From assembly GCF_016632335.1 (NCBI RefSeq), contig NZ_JAEPBG010000024.1:1-64000 (forward strand): a stretch of DNA of 64,000 nt, given 5' to 3'. The notes beneath the pieces were generated by a model. That model saw nothing but the letters and a program-made list of their open reading frames with translations, had not been told where the DNA came from and did no database searches. The stretch is from Noviherbaspirillum pedocola. Lineage in GTDB: Bacteria; Pseudomonadota; Gammaproteobacteria; Burkholderiales; Burkholderiaceae_D. Each line of letters opens with the position of its first letter. Within the stretch, counting starts at the first letter, position 1. The position numbers and the translations under genes are program-made. Shown piece after piece: positions 28,276-37,055 of the stretch.

Positions 28276-28301
28276 ACTGATTACCTCTGTAGTGTCTCTT
28301 T

Positions 28302-28358
28302 GGCTGAACCAGGGTCCGGGGCGGCGCTCGCAGGATTGGAGCGCCGCCCCGGTTCAGC
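28302..28358 (-). other. long intercistronic hairpin after dmfA2
   Basis: An inner 12-bp perfect stem (GGGGCGGCGCTC, 28318-28329, with GAGCGCCGCCCC, 28340-28351) is extended by GCTGAACC/GGTTCAGC outside. It lies between the large-subunit stop and the Rieske-like gene. There is no T-run on the minus strand, so it more likely protects the dmfA1A2 message or lowers read-through than terminates fully. Confidence 0.6.
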
Positions 28359-28360
28359 TC

Positions 28361-30814
28361 TTATTTCTGCATTGCCATGACTGCCGGCTCCACTGCCGGA
28401 GAAACGGCCGGCTCCGCTTTCTGCGACGAGGCTAGCGCCGGCGACTCGTAATCGGCGCGCCCGCGGTGCCTGAAGGCATCCGCCGGAGGCGCCGGCAACG
28501 GTCCGTCGGCCGCGAAACGGTCGAGGACGTTCTTCGTCAGGCGTGAGATGTTGTTATCACAGTTATTCCACGGCAACGATCCGCAGTAAGCGATGGAGCT
28601 GAATGCGAAGCAGCCGCCGCCATTGGGTGTTTCGTGGAAGGTGATATCGGCGCGCACGCGCGGATGCACCGTGCCGTCGAGGCCTTGCTGGTTGAAGCCG
28701 AAGTCTTCCATGACCAGCAGGTAAGCCTCGGTATGCCGGCCGGCCGAAGTTGCCACCGTCAGCGTGTGCGGCGGCGAACCCAGCATGGTGTCGACGATGT
28801 CGAGTTCCAGTCCTGCTGCCCCGCCTCCGACCAAGCCAAAATTGCCGAGCTTTTCATCGTAGTCGATGCCGTTGAACGCCCACGCCACGCGTGGATCCAT
28901 GCTATCGGGGGTGCGCGAAAAGTAGCTCGAGATATCGAAGCCTTCGGACGACATGCCGACGCCAGCCACCGAATGCAGATAGCGGCCGCGATAGCGCCAC
29001 ATGCCTCCAAGCTCGCCGGTCCCCTGATGGTAGTACTCGCCCGGATCGGCGCGCCAGGTACGGATGCCCGATTCGCAGCGCCGCATCTCGGTGACGACGC
29101 CCCGGCCAAGTTCTTCATATGCCGGATGATAGGAGTGGACCCAGTACCAGCCGTCCGCGCCCATGTACATCAGGCGCCCGCCGCGCTGCGTGTAGTTATG
29201 CAGCGCATCGAGCTGCGGACCCGAATTGTGTTCCGGATGCGATCCGGTGATCACGACGTTGTAGCCCTCGAGGCGGGCCAGGCCTTCGTAGGTCAGATCT
29301 TCGTCGGTGAAGACATCGTATTCGTATCCCATCGTTTCCAGCCAGTAGATGAGATGCAGATCCGCCGGATACTGCCAAGGCGCCTGTGCTAGGAAGTGGT
29401 CGTATTTCGGGCGGATGCTCAATATCGGCCGCAGACGTGATGAGAGGCTGATGCCACTGCCGTCCGTATGGGTGTCATAGATCGAGCCGCCGTATTCCCG
29501 GTGCTCGGCGAGGAACATGTTTTGTTGCTGCATGATCGGCACGCGATACACGAACAGCTCGGCGCCGCCCGCGTTGCAGGCCACATGTTCATTGGCATAC
29601 GCCATGTAGCTGATGGTGGGAACCATCACGGCGATTTTTTCCTTTTTGGCGCCGAGCTTGGGCACCACCCAGAAAGGAATATAGTCTTCGTCGCCTTCGG
29701 GCGTGGTGAGTTTGGCGGCGTAGAACCGGCTCTTGATATCCTCCGGCACTTCCCATTCGAAGCTGACGTCCCAGCGTGCATTGTCAAGATCGTCATCGTG
29801 GAAATGGATGGCGCCGTACTCCTTTTGCGCGAATTTCCAGTCGAAATTCTGGCCAGACCAGTTGTGTCCAGTGATGGCACGCACCGGGCAGTTGACCAAC
29901 GGAGCATCGAATCGATATGGCCCATGATCCTTGCATATAATCGTATTGATGCCGTCAGCGAGGTCCCAGGAAGCAACGATGCATTCGGACAAAGCGCCGG
30001 TCGGTCCGGAATTGCGGCGTTCGGTCATCCCCGGCTGCGCACCGGCTTTCATCGTCTCGATCTCGAGCCGGGACAGCGCGCGATTGCACAGGCGCGGGCT
30101 GTCGAGCTTGCCGTTGTAGTGTCCTTCAATGATCACGCCCTGCGGCATGGATGAACGGCCGGACTGGCCGGCGTCGAGCTTGCCCACATATCCCGCCATG
30201 ACGAGCGGAATTGGTTCGTGCGTGATCGTTCCGGAATAGCTGGTCGTCACCGGTTCGATGAGCGGATCGAGCGCATAGACGATTTGCGGCTCATGATAGA
30301 TCGTGACCTCGCCGGTCTCGGCATCGAATGTCGCTGCGACGAAATGCCAAGCATGGTCGCGCAGCTGCACAGGCACGGCGAATTTCTGCTCGTTGATGCG
30401 CAGCTCGATGCAGCCATCTTCATTGATGAAGAGGCCATAGCCCTTGTTGTCGGACCATTTCGTTACAAGGCCCTGCGCCCCATGCTTCCAGTAGCGGGTA
30501 TCCGTCTTGGGCATGGTGGGCCAGATCCAGCATTGCAGTGTGAAGCTTTCCACCCGCAATTGCGGCGCGTCGGCCACATATGCATGCGATCCGCTGTGTA
30601 CTACCTGCTTGACGCCGTCGTAGCGCCCTTCGCATTTCGAAGCGATTTTCTTTTCGATGAATCCCGGGCCTCGTGGATTGGTGTCGCCATTGATCATCTG
30701 GACGATCGAAACGTCATACTTGGCCGGACCGTCGCAATTCACATAGAACTTGATTGTCTCGCCGGGGTGAACGCTGAATTTATTTGCATAGCCGGTTAAT
30801 CTCATTGCGCACAT
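28361..30814 (-). CDS. dmfA2: N,N-dimethylformamidase large (catalytic) subunit
   Basis: About 817 residues. It matches DMFase large subunits across their length, including GETIKFYVN near the N-terminus, HYNGKLDSPR, the SYMAYANEH block, IYDTHTDGSG, ADLHLIYWLE, TGSHPEHN and the late GLVGGGAAGLELD. The enzyme hydrolyses DMF to formate and dimethylamine using a mononuclear iron held by two tyrosines and one glutamate. Tyr in SYMAYANE, Tyr in SIYDTH and Glu in GSHPEH occupy those places here. An approximately 50-residue Pro/Ala-rich C-terminal tail follows the conserved NVLDRF end. I choose the ATG at 30812-30814 (AGGA upstream); 30805 is the alternative. Confidence 0.93.
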   Translation of the reverse strand: MCAMRLTGYANKFSVHPGETIKFYVNCDGPAKYDVSIVQMINGDTNPRGPGFIEKKIASKCEGRYDGVKQVVHSGSHAYVADAPQLRVESFTLQCWIWPTMPKTDTRYWKHGAQGLVTKWSDNKGYGLFINEDGCIELRINEQKFAVPVQLRDHAWHFVAATFDAETGEVTIYHEPQIVYALDPLIEPVTTSYSGTITHEPIPLVMAGYVGKLDAGQSGRSSMPQGVIIEGHYNGKLDSPRLCNRALSRLEIETMKAGAQPGMTERRNSGPTGALSECIVASWDLADGINTIICKDHGPYRFDAPLVNCPVRAITGHNWSGQNFDWKFAQKEYGAIHFHDDDLDNARWDVSFEWEVPEDIKSRFYAAKLTTPEGDEDYIPFWVVPKLGAKKEKIAVMVPTISYMAYANEHVACNAGGAELFVYRVPIMQQQNMFLAEHREYGGSIYDTHTDGSGISLSSRLRPILSIRPKYDHFLAQAPWQYPADLHLIYWLETMGYEYDVFTDEDLTYEGLARLEGYNVVITGSHPEHNSGPQLDALHNYTQRGGRLMYMGADGWYWVHSYHPAYEELGRGVVTEMRRCESGIRTWRADPGEYYHQGTGELGGMWRYRGRYLHSVAGVGMSSEGFDISSYFSRTPDSMDPRVAWAFNGIDYDEKLGNFGLVGGGAAGLELDIVDTMLGSPPHTLTVATSAGRHTEAYLLVMEDFGFNQQGLDGTVHPRVRADITFHETPNGGGCFAFSSIAYCGSLPWNNCDNNISRLTKNVLDRFAADGPLPAPPADAFRHRGRADYESPALASSQKAEPAVSPAVEPAVMAMQK

Positions 30815-30910
30815 ATCGAGTCTTTTCCTGTGATGGCCCACCGGCTCCCGGCAAGCGGGTCGGTGAAGCGGTAAATAATCGGTTGCTGTCGAAGTGGATT
30901 CTTTCGTGAA

Positions 30911-31351
30911 TCAGGTCACGGGCCAGTTGTCGTCGCGACGCTTGTAGCCTTCGTGATAGTGCTCGGGCATGCCATCGGTCTCCGGCATCTCGTCAAGCCG
31001 CATCACGAAGATGGCGTGTTGAATGTCCTGTTCGCTGGTGTATATGTCGTCGTTCACGAAGACGGGCGGCACGCCGCGGACGCCGGACAGCCGTCCAATA
31101 CGCCATTCCGCATCGGGCTTGGTGCAGATCACTACCAGCTTGCCCTTGACCGATGCGCCGCGCATGCGCAGCAGCACGCGCTTTAAGTCCGGATGCTCAT
31201 GGGTGCCGCCGGTGACTACCGTCGTATCGCCAGGAGTGGCGCATTTCAAGATGGAGAATCCGGCAACGCCATGCATGGACTCGGTACATTCCTTGTGCAA
31301 CTGAATGAGGCGTTCGCGTTCAGGCGTTCCCTTCTTGGGAATTGGGATCAT
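30911..31351 (-). CDS. dmfA1: N,N-dimethylformamidase small subunit
   Basis: A 146-residue protein directly upstream of the large subunit. The C-terminal helix EQDIQHAIFVMRLDEM resembles the C-terminal region of known DMFase small subunits, and order and spacing agree with dmfA1-dmfA2. The N-terminal half is divergent from the Paracoccus protein as I recall it. The small subunit stabilises the alpha-beta complex and is not catalytic. It is the first gene of the operon and is preceded by a GAGGAG ribosome-binding site. Confidence 0.82.
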   Translation of the reverse strand: MIPIPKKGTPERERLIQLHKECTESMHGVAGFSILKCATPGDTTVVTGGTHEHPDLKRVLLRMRGASVKGKLVVICTKPDAEWRIGRLSGVRGVPPVFVNDDIYTSEQDIQHAIFVMRLDEMPETDGMPEHYHEGYKRRDDNWPVT

Positions 31352-31536
31352 GCTTTAACTCCTCGCTGGTTGTTCATCAAAAGAGCGGCGCTATCGACCC
31401 CAAGGCGGCATGAGCCTTAAAGCTTTGCGTCGCAGACTGGCCGGATAACCCTGTATCGATTGGTCAGACCGTCGCAAAGTCCAAGCACATCAGGTTTGGA
31501 TGCACACGAAAATCGCAGTGCCTTGCGACCGGAGAT
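31352..31536 (-). promoter_or_regulatory. upstream region of the DMFase operon
   Basis: No gene is seen. An inverted repeat CTTTGCG (31423-31429) / CGCAAAG (31473-31479), 43 bp apart, could be a regulator site. No dedicated dmfR-type regulator gene is found beside it; transposase debris begins at about 31.55 kb and may have removed one. Confidence 0.4.
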
Positions 31537-31689
31537 TTAATGCAAACGCTGTGCCATATTTGAATAGAGCGAATTTTTTATTCTCTGTATTAAAAAAGCG
31601 CAGATTTGCACCACAGGCGGGAAAAAAGGATTCCAAGGTTTAATGGATGACGGCGGGCCGTTTTTTATGGTGCGCGATGCACGTATTCG

Positions 31690-31936
31690 AGCGTGCAAAG
31701 TGCACCCGGGCCAATCGCCTATCGTATCGACGGCAAAGCTTGGCGTATCAAAGCAGTCCCCGACAAAAAGGAAGCCTCGATTAGCGCCGACTTCATAAAC
31801 GCCATAGGGCACCGCTTGTCCAATGGCGTCCTGTGGCCAGTCATGTACCAGCACCGGCTGCGCCAGCCTGCGCCACGTTTTGCCGGCATTCTTGAACTCG
31901 CCGATCAGCTCTTTTTTCGTGTCGACACTGACGATC
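31690..31936 (-). pseudogene. ISAzo13-family transposase fragment
   Basis: The minus strand reads VSVDTKKELIGEFKNAG, VHDWPQDAIGQAVPYGVYE and DTPSFAVDTIGDW, which is the central DDE part of ISAzo13-type transposases. Both ends are lost: upstream the frame turns to unrelated text, and downstream (to 31537) it runs into non-homologous sequence. Confidence 0.7.
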
Positions 31937-32169
31937 GGATCCCCCCATGGTATGGAAGTCGTCGCGCTAAGTGATATGCTCACACTGATCATGACGCTGG
32001 GCTGCGGAAGCGCCTCGGACCTCGGTACGCCGCGGCGTTAGCCAATGCACCGGGACTAGCCGGGCGCGTACCGCGCGCAAGGTCTTGGTCCAGCATGGGT
32101 AAAGGATTGCGCGGCTGATTTTTTCCGTCCCGTTGACGGCACTGGCGGCAAAGCCGGTTGCTGTGATCG

Positions 32170-32490
32170 ATCGATGACACGCACCGGGTTGGTCTCATAT
32201 CGCCAGCAAAAGCTGAAGGCGCAATACACCAGGATCCAGTGCCGGCGAATCGAGCGGTCGCTGCGCACCATTAAATCGGCCCAGCGCAATTCATCCTTAT
32301 TCTGCTTCTAGCTTTGCTCGACCCAATTGCGCAGTCCGGAAAGTCGCACGGCTTCTTCCAGGGACACCTGTTCGACAGGCAGGTTGGTCGTTGGGTACCA
32401 TGGCCCGGGTGTCTCGGTCCGGACCATAACCAGCAGCGTCAATTCTGTCGCCCACCAACGTCACGAGACACCGCTGCATTTCCCTCTTAC
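32170..32490 (-). pseudogene. IS701-like DDE transposase fragment with in-frame stop
   Basis: The minus strand gives WYPTTNLPVEQVSLEEAVR, then LRNWVEQS, a TAG stop, KQNKDELRWADLMVRSD and RSIRRHWILVYCAFSFCW. This is the C-terminal part of IS701-type transposases. It is truncated on both sides and carries a nonsense codon. Confidence 0.7.
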
Positions 32491-32500
32491 TCCGGAAAGA

Positions 32501-32540
32501 AAAAGCGCGGCCCGTCTTTCGATGACGGGCCGCGCTTCTA
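32501..32540 (-). terminator. intrinsic terminator downstream of amtB
   Basis: A 14-bp stem AAGCGCGGCCCGTC (32503-32516) / GACGGGCCGCGCTT (32524-32537) with a 7-nt loop. On the minus strand it runs straight into TTTTTC. It closes the leftward gmaS-mgsABC-amtB set. Confidence 0.85.
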
Positions 32541-32562
32541 TGCGCCTCTTGGCATTACCTGG

Positions 32563-33951
32563 TTACAGGCGATATGCCGCTTCGCCATGCACGCTCAAGT
32601 CCAGCCCTTCCACTTCGTGCTCGATCGGCACGCGCAAGCCGATCGTCTTATCAACGACATAGTAGGCGACGAGCGAGACCACGCCAGACCAGAGGATGCA
32701 CACGGCAACACCCCAGAACTGGCTGACGAGCTGCGCCGTCATGTCGTAATCGCCGACCTTGTTGAGCACATAGTCGTATACTCCCGCGCCGCCCAGCGAA
32801 GGCGAAGCGAACACGGCGGTCAGCAGGGCACCAATCACTCCTCCCACGCCATGGATACCAAACACATCGAGCGAATCGTCGGCTTTGAGCAAGCGCTTGA
32901 GCCCGTTCACCGCCCACAGGCAGGCAACGCCGGTAATCAGGCCGATTACCAGCGCGCCCATCGGACTTACGAAACCGCAGGCCGGCGTGATCGCGACAAG
33001 GCCGGCGATCGCTCCGGAAATTCCGCCCAGCAGGGATGGCCTGCCTTTGAAGGTCCATTCGACGAACAGCCATGTCGATGCCGCAGCGCAGCTTGCGAGG
33101 AAGGTGTTCAGGAACGCCATCGTCGCCACACTGTTAGCCTCTAGGTTGGAACCGACATTGAAGCCGAACCATCCGACCCACAACAGCGAGCCGCCGATCA
33201 ATGTCAGCGAGAGATTATGCGGCGGCATGTGTTCCTGGCCGTAACCGGTACGCTTGCCGATCATGATGGCGCCGATCAATGCGGCGACTGCTGAATTGAT
33301 ATGCACCACCGTGCCGCCGGCGAAGTCGAGTGCTCCCTTCTGGAACAGGAAACCGGCGGTCGCGCCTGCCTTGGCTGCGGCGTCCGCGTCCGTGTAGGCG
33401 TCCGGGCCTGCCCAGTACCAGACCATGTGCGCCATGGGCAGGTAGGAAAATGTAAACCACAGGACCATGAATGCGACCACGGCGGAGAATTTGGCGCGCT
33501 CGGCGAATCCGCCGATGATGATCGCCGGCGTGATCGCGGCGAACGTCATCTGGAAAGCGATATAGGCGAACTCGGGCACCACAACTCCCTTGCTGAAGGT
33601 GGCTGCCATGCTGTCAGCCGTCACGCCCTTGAGGAATAGCTTGCCCAGACCACCGAAGAAGGCATTCCCCTCAGTGAAGGCGACGCTGTAGCCATAGACA
33701 CACCACAGCAGTCCCAACAGAGAAAACACGGCCAGCACCTGGGTGAGGACAGATACCGTGTTCTTGCTGCGCACCATGCCGCCGTAGAACAGCGCCAGCC
33801 CGGGCACGGCCATCATGATGACGAGCAGGGTCGAGAGCATTACCCAGGCTACGTCGCCCTTGTTGACCTGTGGCCCTGCCCCTTGTGCCAGCGCATGCAG
33901 CGAGAAGAGCAAGGGTCCGGCAAATAGCAATAACTTGCATAGTCGTTTCAC
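32563..33951 (-). CDS. amtB: ammonium transporter AmtB
   Basis: A 462-residue Amt/MEP/Rh channel. A cleavable signal peptide (MKRLCKLLLFAGPLLFSLHALA) precedes about eleven membrane helices. The family motif DFAGGTVVHINS is present, as are the GFAERAKFSA and FGIHGVGGVIGA segments bearing pore histidines. No glnK lies next to it. It is the last gene after the N-methylglutamate-synthase-like genes (110 bp gap), where it would recapture ammonium or methylammonium. Confidence 0.95.
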   Translation of the reverse strand: MKRLCKLLLFAGPLLFSLHALAQGAGPQVNKGDVAWVMLSTLLVIMMAVPGLALFYGGMVRSKNTVSVLTQVLAVFSLLGLLWCVYGYSVAFTEGNAFFGGLGKLFLKGVTADSMAATFSKGVVVPEFAYIAFQMTFAAITPAIIIGGFAERAKFSAVVAFMVLWFTFSYLPMAHMVWYWAGPDAYTDADAAAKAGATAGFLFQKGALDFAGGTVVHINSAVAALIGAIMIGKRTGYGQEHMPPHNLSLTLIGGSLLWVGWFGFNVGSNLEANSVATMAFLNTFLASCAAASTWLFVEWTFKGRPSLLGGISGAIAGLVAITPACGFVSPMGALVIGLITGVACLWAVNGLKRLLKADDSLDVFGIHGVGGVIGALLTAVFASPSLGGAGVYDYVLNKVGDYDMTAQLVSQFWGVAVCILWSGVVSLVAYYVVDKTIGLRVPIEHEVEGLDLSVHGEAAYRL

Positions 33952-34061
33952 AGTGTTCTCCCCTTCAAGTGGTCTGATTCAATGTCACTGCGCTAATGCT
34001 GCGATACTCACGTCCATGAGCGCCGGCGCTGGCTGCCGGCCGGTGGATGCGGCACTCCAGT

Positions 34062-35399
34062 TCAATACGAAGCGTTCTTTCCCGGTATCCAGCTGGTTCC
34101 GGCCAGCGGAACCTGAGCCATCGCTGCTGCCTCGATTGTCAGCGCGACCAGATCCTCGGGCTCCAGGTTGTGGAGATGCGACTTGCCGCAAGCACGGGCA
34201 ATCACTTGTGCTTCCATCGTCACGACAGAGAGATAGTTCGCCAAGCGCCGTCCGGCGAGCACCGGGTCCAGCCGCTCGGCCAGCTCCGGATCCTGAGTAG
34301 TGATCCCCGCCGGGTCGCGTCCGTCCTGCCAGTCGTCGTACGCGCCGGCAGTGGTGCCCAACGCCTGGTACTGTGCCTCCAGCCGAGGATCGTTGTCGCC
34401 GAGGGCAACCAGCGCCGCGGTGCCGATGGCCACCGCGTCGGCGCCCAGGGCAAGCGCCTTGGCCACGTCCGCGCCGTTGCGAATGCCACCCGACACGATG
34501 AGCTGCACCTTGCGATGCATGTTCAGATCCTGCAGCGCCTGCACGGCGGGCCGGATCGCCGCGAGAATAGGAATGCCGACATGCTCGATGAACACTTCCT
34601 GGGTCGCCGCCGTCCCGCCCTGCATGCCGTCGATCACTATCACGTCGGCGCCCGATTTCACCGCGAGGGCCGTGTCATAGTACGGGCGGGTTGCTCCCAC
34701 CTTGACGTAGATAGGCTTTTCCCAGTCGGTGATCTCGCGCAGTTCGGCGATCTTTATTTCCAGGTCGTCCGGGCCGGTCCAGTCCGGGTGACGGCTGGCG
34801 GAACGCTGGTCGATGCCTTCGGGCAGGCAGCGCATCTTCGCTACGCGGGGGCTGATCTTCTGCCCGAGCAGCATGCCGCCGCCGCCGGGCTTCGCCCCCT
34901 GGCCGATGACGACCTCGATGGCATCGGCCTTTCGCAGATCGTCCGGGTTCATGCCATAGCGCGACGGTAGATACTGGTACACCAAGATTTTCGACTGGCC
35001 GCGCTCTTCCGGCGTCATGCCGCCGTCGCCAGTCGTGGTGCTGGTGCCGGCAATGGTCGCGCCGCGTCCCAACGCCTCCTTGGCGCGCCCGGACAGCGCC
35101 CCAAAGCTCATGCCAGCGATGGTAACAGGGGTCTTCAGATGGATCGGCATCTTGGCATAGCGCGTGCCGAGGATCACATCGGTTCCGCACTTCTCACGGT
35201 ATCCTTCCAGCGGATAACGGCTAATCGACGCGCCGAGAAACAGCAGGTCATCGAAATGCGGCAGTTTCCGCTTGGTGCCGGCTCCGCGGATATCGTAGAT
35301 GCCGGTGGCGGCGGCGCGCCGGATCTCAGCTAGGGTGTGCGGATCGAAGGTCGCGGAGAACCGTGGCAAGGTCTTTGGGATGGAGGAATGGTCGCTCAT
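34062..35399 (-). CDS. mgsC: FMN-binding glutamate-synthase-like subunit (MgsC/GlxD type)
   Basis: A 445-residue protein with the glutamate-synthase TIM-barrel. Recognisable are GMSFGALSGRAKEALGRGA, GDGGMTPEERG, GQGAKPGGGGMLLGQKISP, VIDGMQGGTAA and SGGIRNGADVAKALALGADAV (in pieces), all FMN/2-oxoglutarate-site blocks. With MgsA and MgsB it would form N-methylglutamate synthase (methylamine plus glutamate), or the related GlxBCD complex of unproven reaction. Its ATG overlaps the mgsB TGA by one base. I favour the methylamine role because of the DMFase operon nearby, but the sequence alone does not decide. Confidence 0.8.
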   Translation of the reverse strand: MSDHSSIPKTLPRFSATFDPHTLAEIRRAAATGIYDIRGAGTKRKLPHFDDLLFLGASISRYPLEGYREKCGTDVILGTRYAKMPIHLKTPVTIAGMSFGALSGRAKEALGRGATIAGTSTTTGDGGMTPEERGQSKILVYQYLPSRYGMNPDDLRKADAIEVVIGQGAKPGGGGMLLGQKISPRVAKMRCLPEGIDQRSASRHPDWTGPDDLEIKIAELREITDWEKPIYVKVGATRPYYDTALAVKSGADVIVIDGMQGGTAATQEVFIEHVGIPILAAIRPAVQALQDLNMHRKVQLIVSGGIRNGADVAKALALGADAVAIGTAALVALGDNDPRLEAQYQALGTTAGAYDDWQDGRDPAGITTQDPELAERLDPVLAGRRLANYLSVVTMEAQVIARACGKSHLHNLEPEDLVALTIEAAAMAQVPLAGTSWIPGKNASY

Positions 35400-36091
35400 C
35401 AGTAGGCTCCTGCATTGTCGACGTGGAAGTTGTAAAGAGTGCGGGCGGAGCCGTACAGCGTGAATTCATTGGGACTGACATCGCCATGGCCGGCCTCCTG
35501 CAGCAGATCGGCAAGGATCCGGCGGTCCGTTGCGACCATGGGCTTTTCCTCGCAATCCGCTCCGAGGCTTTTCACTTTCCCGCGCACGAAAATCCGCGCC
35601 TCGTACAGCGAGTCGCCGAGCGCTTCGCCGGCATCGCCCAGGACGACCAGATTGCCGGCCTGCGCCATGAAGGCGGAAAAGCTGCCGATTGAACCGCCGA
35701 CCACGATGTCGGCGCCCTTGAGCGAAATGCCGCAGCGCAGCCCGGCGTCGCCGTCGATGACCAGCAGCCCGCCCTGCGCGGTGGCGCCCGCTGCATTGGA
35801 AGCGAAGCCTTTCACATGCACCCTGCCGCTCATCATGTTTTCGGCGACGCCGGTGCCGGCGTTCCCCTCGATGGTAACCCGGGCCAGCTGGTTCATCCCC
35901 GCCGCGTAGTAGCCTGCGTGGCCCGCGATCTCGATATCGATGGGCGCATTCATGCCGGCTGCGATGCTATGCGCGCCGTCCGGATTGAGGACGGTGACCT
36001 TCCTGATTTCGCGCTCCTTGATCCCGGTGTGGAGGAACTGGTTCAGCTCGCGCAAGGGGGTCCGTGTGAGATCGAACGTCAGATTTTCCAT
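35399..36091 (-). CDS. mgsB: GXGXG-domain subunit (MgsB/GlxC type)
   Basis: A 230-residue protein made mainly of the glutamate-synthase alpha-3 beta-helix, with repeats such as GHAGYYAAGMN, GNAGTGVAENMMSGRVHVKG and GDAGLRCGISLKGADIVVGG-type turns. It has no catalytic residues of its own and serves as the structural tunnel between the amidotransferase and FMN subunits. It overlaps mgsA by 13 bp. Confidence 0.85.
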   Translation of the reverse strand: MENLTFDLTRTPLRELNQFLHTGIKEREIRKVTVLNPDGAHSIAAGMNAPIDIEIAGHAGYYAAGMNQLARVTIEGNAGTGVAENMMSGRVHVKGFASNAAGATAQGGLLVIDGDAGLRCGISLKGADIVVGGSIGSFSAFMAQAGNLVVLGDAGEALGDSLYEARIFVRGKVKSLGADCEEKPMVATDRRILADLLQEAGHGDVSPNEFTLYGSARTLYNFHVDNAGAY

Positions 36092-36987
36092 ACGTACATC
36101 TCCTCGGGCGCGGGTTCAAATACGGCGGCGTTCTTTACGCCCGGCAGATGGGCCAGCGAGCGGAATTCGGACGCGATGGCGACGTAGTCGTCGGTCTCGG
36201 CGACCACGGCCGGCTTGCAGGCGAACGGGTCGCGGACCAGCGCAAGCTTGTCCTCGGTCCCCATGAGCAGCGTGTAAAAACCGTCGAGCTCATTGAAGGC
36301 AGACTGCAATGCGGCTTCGAGGTCGTCCCCTTCGCGCATCCTCCATTCGATGAAACGGCAGGCTGCCTCGGTGTCGTTGTCGGTCTCGAAATGGATCCCC
36401 AGCGGCTGGAGCTTGCGGCGGATCGCATTGTGATTGGACAGCGAACCGTTGTGCACGAGGCAGAAGTCTTCCCCTGCCGTGAAAGGATGCGCGCGGTCGG
36501 GCGTGACGGCCGATTCCGTCGCCATGCGGGTATGCCCGACCAGGTGCGTGCCCTTCAGTGATGAAAAGCGGTAACGCTCGGACACTTCCGCCGGCGTACC
36601 GGTGTCCTTGTACAGATCAATCGATTTGCCGGCCGAAAGCAGATGGAGGCCGGGGTATTGGGCGGCAAGCCAGGCCTTGAACGGTTCTGGCGCGATCGAT
36701 GCCGTCAGCACCGCATGGTTGCCTTTCGCATCGATCCTAGGCTCGGCATTCAATTGCGTTCGCAGCGCCGATGCCAGGGCGTTCCAGTCGAATTCGTCAC
36801 CGCCTTCGATCAAGCCGGAATACATGCTGTATTTGCGCGCCTGGCCGGTCAAGGGCTCGGTGAACACCGCGAGACCCGCCGAGTCGGGCCCGCGCCCAGT
36901 CATGCCGAGCAGCATCGGGACCATTAGGTCGCCGAGTTGTTCGCGCAGTTCTGATTTCTTGATCAGTAATCCCACAATTCCGCACAT
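36079..36987 (-). CDS. mgsA: class II glutamine amidotransferase subunit (MgsA/GlxB type)
   Basis: A 302-residue Ntn-hydrolase. After Met removal, Cys2 (MCGIVGLLIKK) is the nucleophile. HTRMATESAVTPDRAHPF and VHNGSLSNHNAIRRKL are the glutamine-binding blocks of the PurF/GltB type. In N-methylglutamate synthase this subunit is presumed to release the amino or methylamino group. It is followed by the GXGXG and FMN subunits with overlapping ends, so the complex is translated together. Confidence 0.85.
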   Translation of the reverse strand: MCGIVGLLIKKSELREQLGDLMVPMLLGMTGRGPDSAGLAVFTEPLTGQARKYSMYSGLIEGGDEFDWNALASALRTQLNAEPRIDAKGNHAVLTASIAPEPFKAWLAAQYPGLHLLSAGKSIDLYKDTGTPAEVSERYRFSSLKGTHLVGHTRMATESAVTPDRAHPFTAGEDFCLVHNGSLSNHNAIRRKLQPLGIHFETDNDTEAACRFIEWRMREGDDLEAALQSAFNELDGFYTLLMGTEDKLALVRDPFACKPAVVAETDDYVAIASEFRSLAHLPGVKNAAVFEPAPEEMYVWKI

Positions 36988-37055
36988 TGCGATTTTCCTT
37001 TTTTATCAGATGACTTGTCAGGCGAGTAAGCGGCGTCGTCGTGCTGCTCACCCTG

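Noticed and set aside
34062-36987. Complete N-methylglutamate pathway with mgdABCD
   Set aside because: No SoxBDAG-like dehydrogenase gene set follows or precedes these genes in the window; only the synthase-type genes are present.
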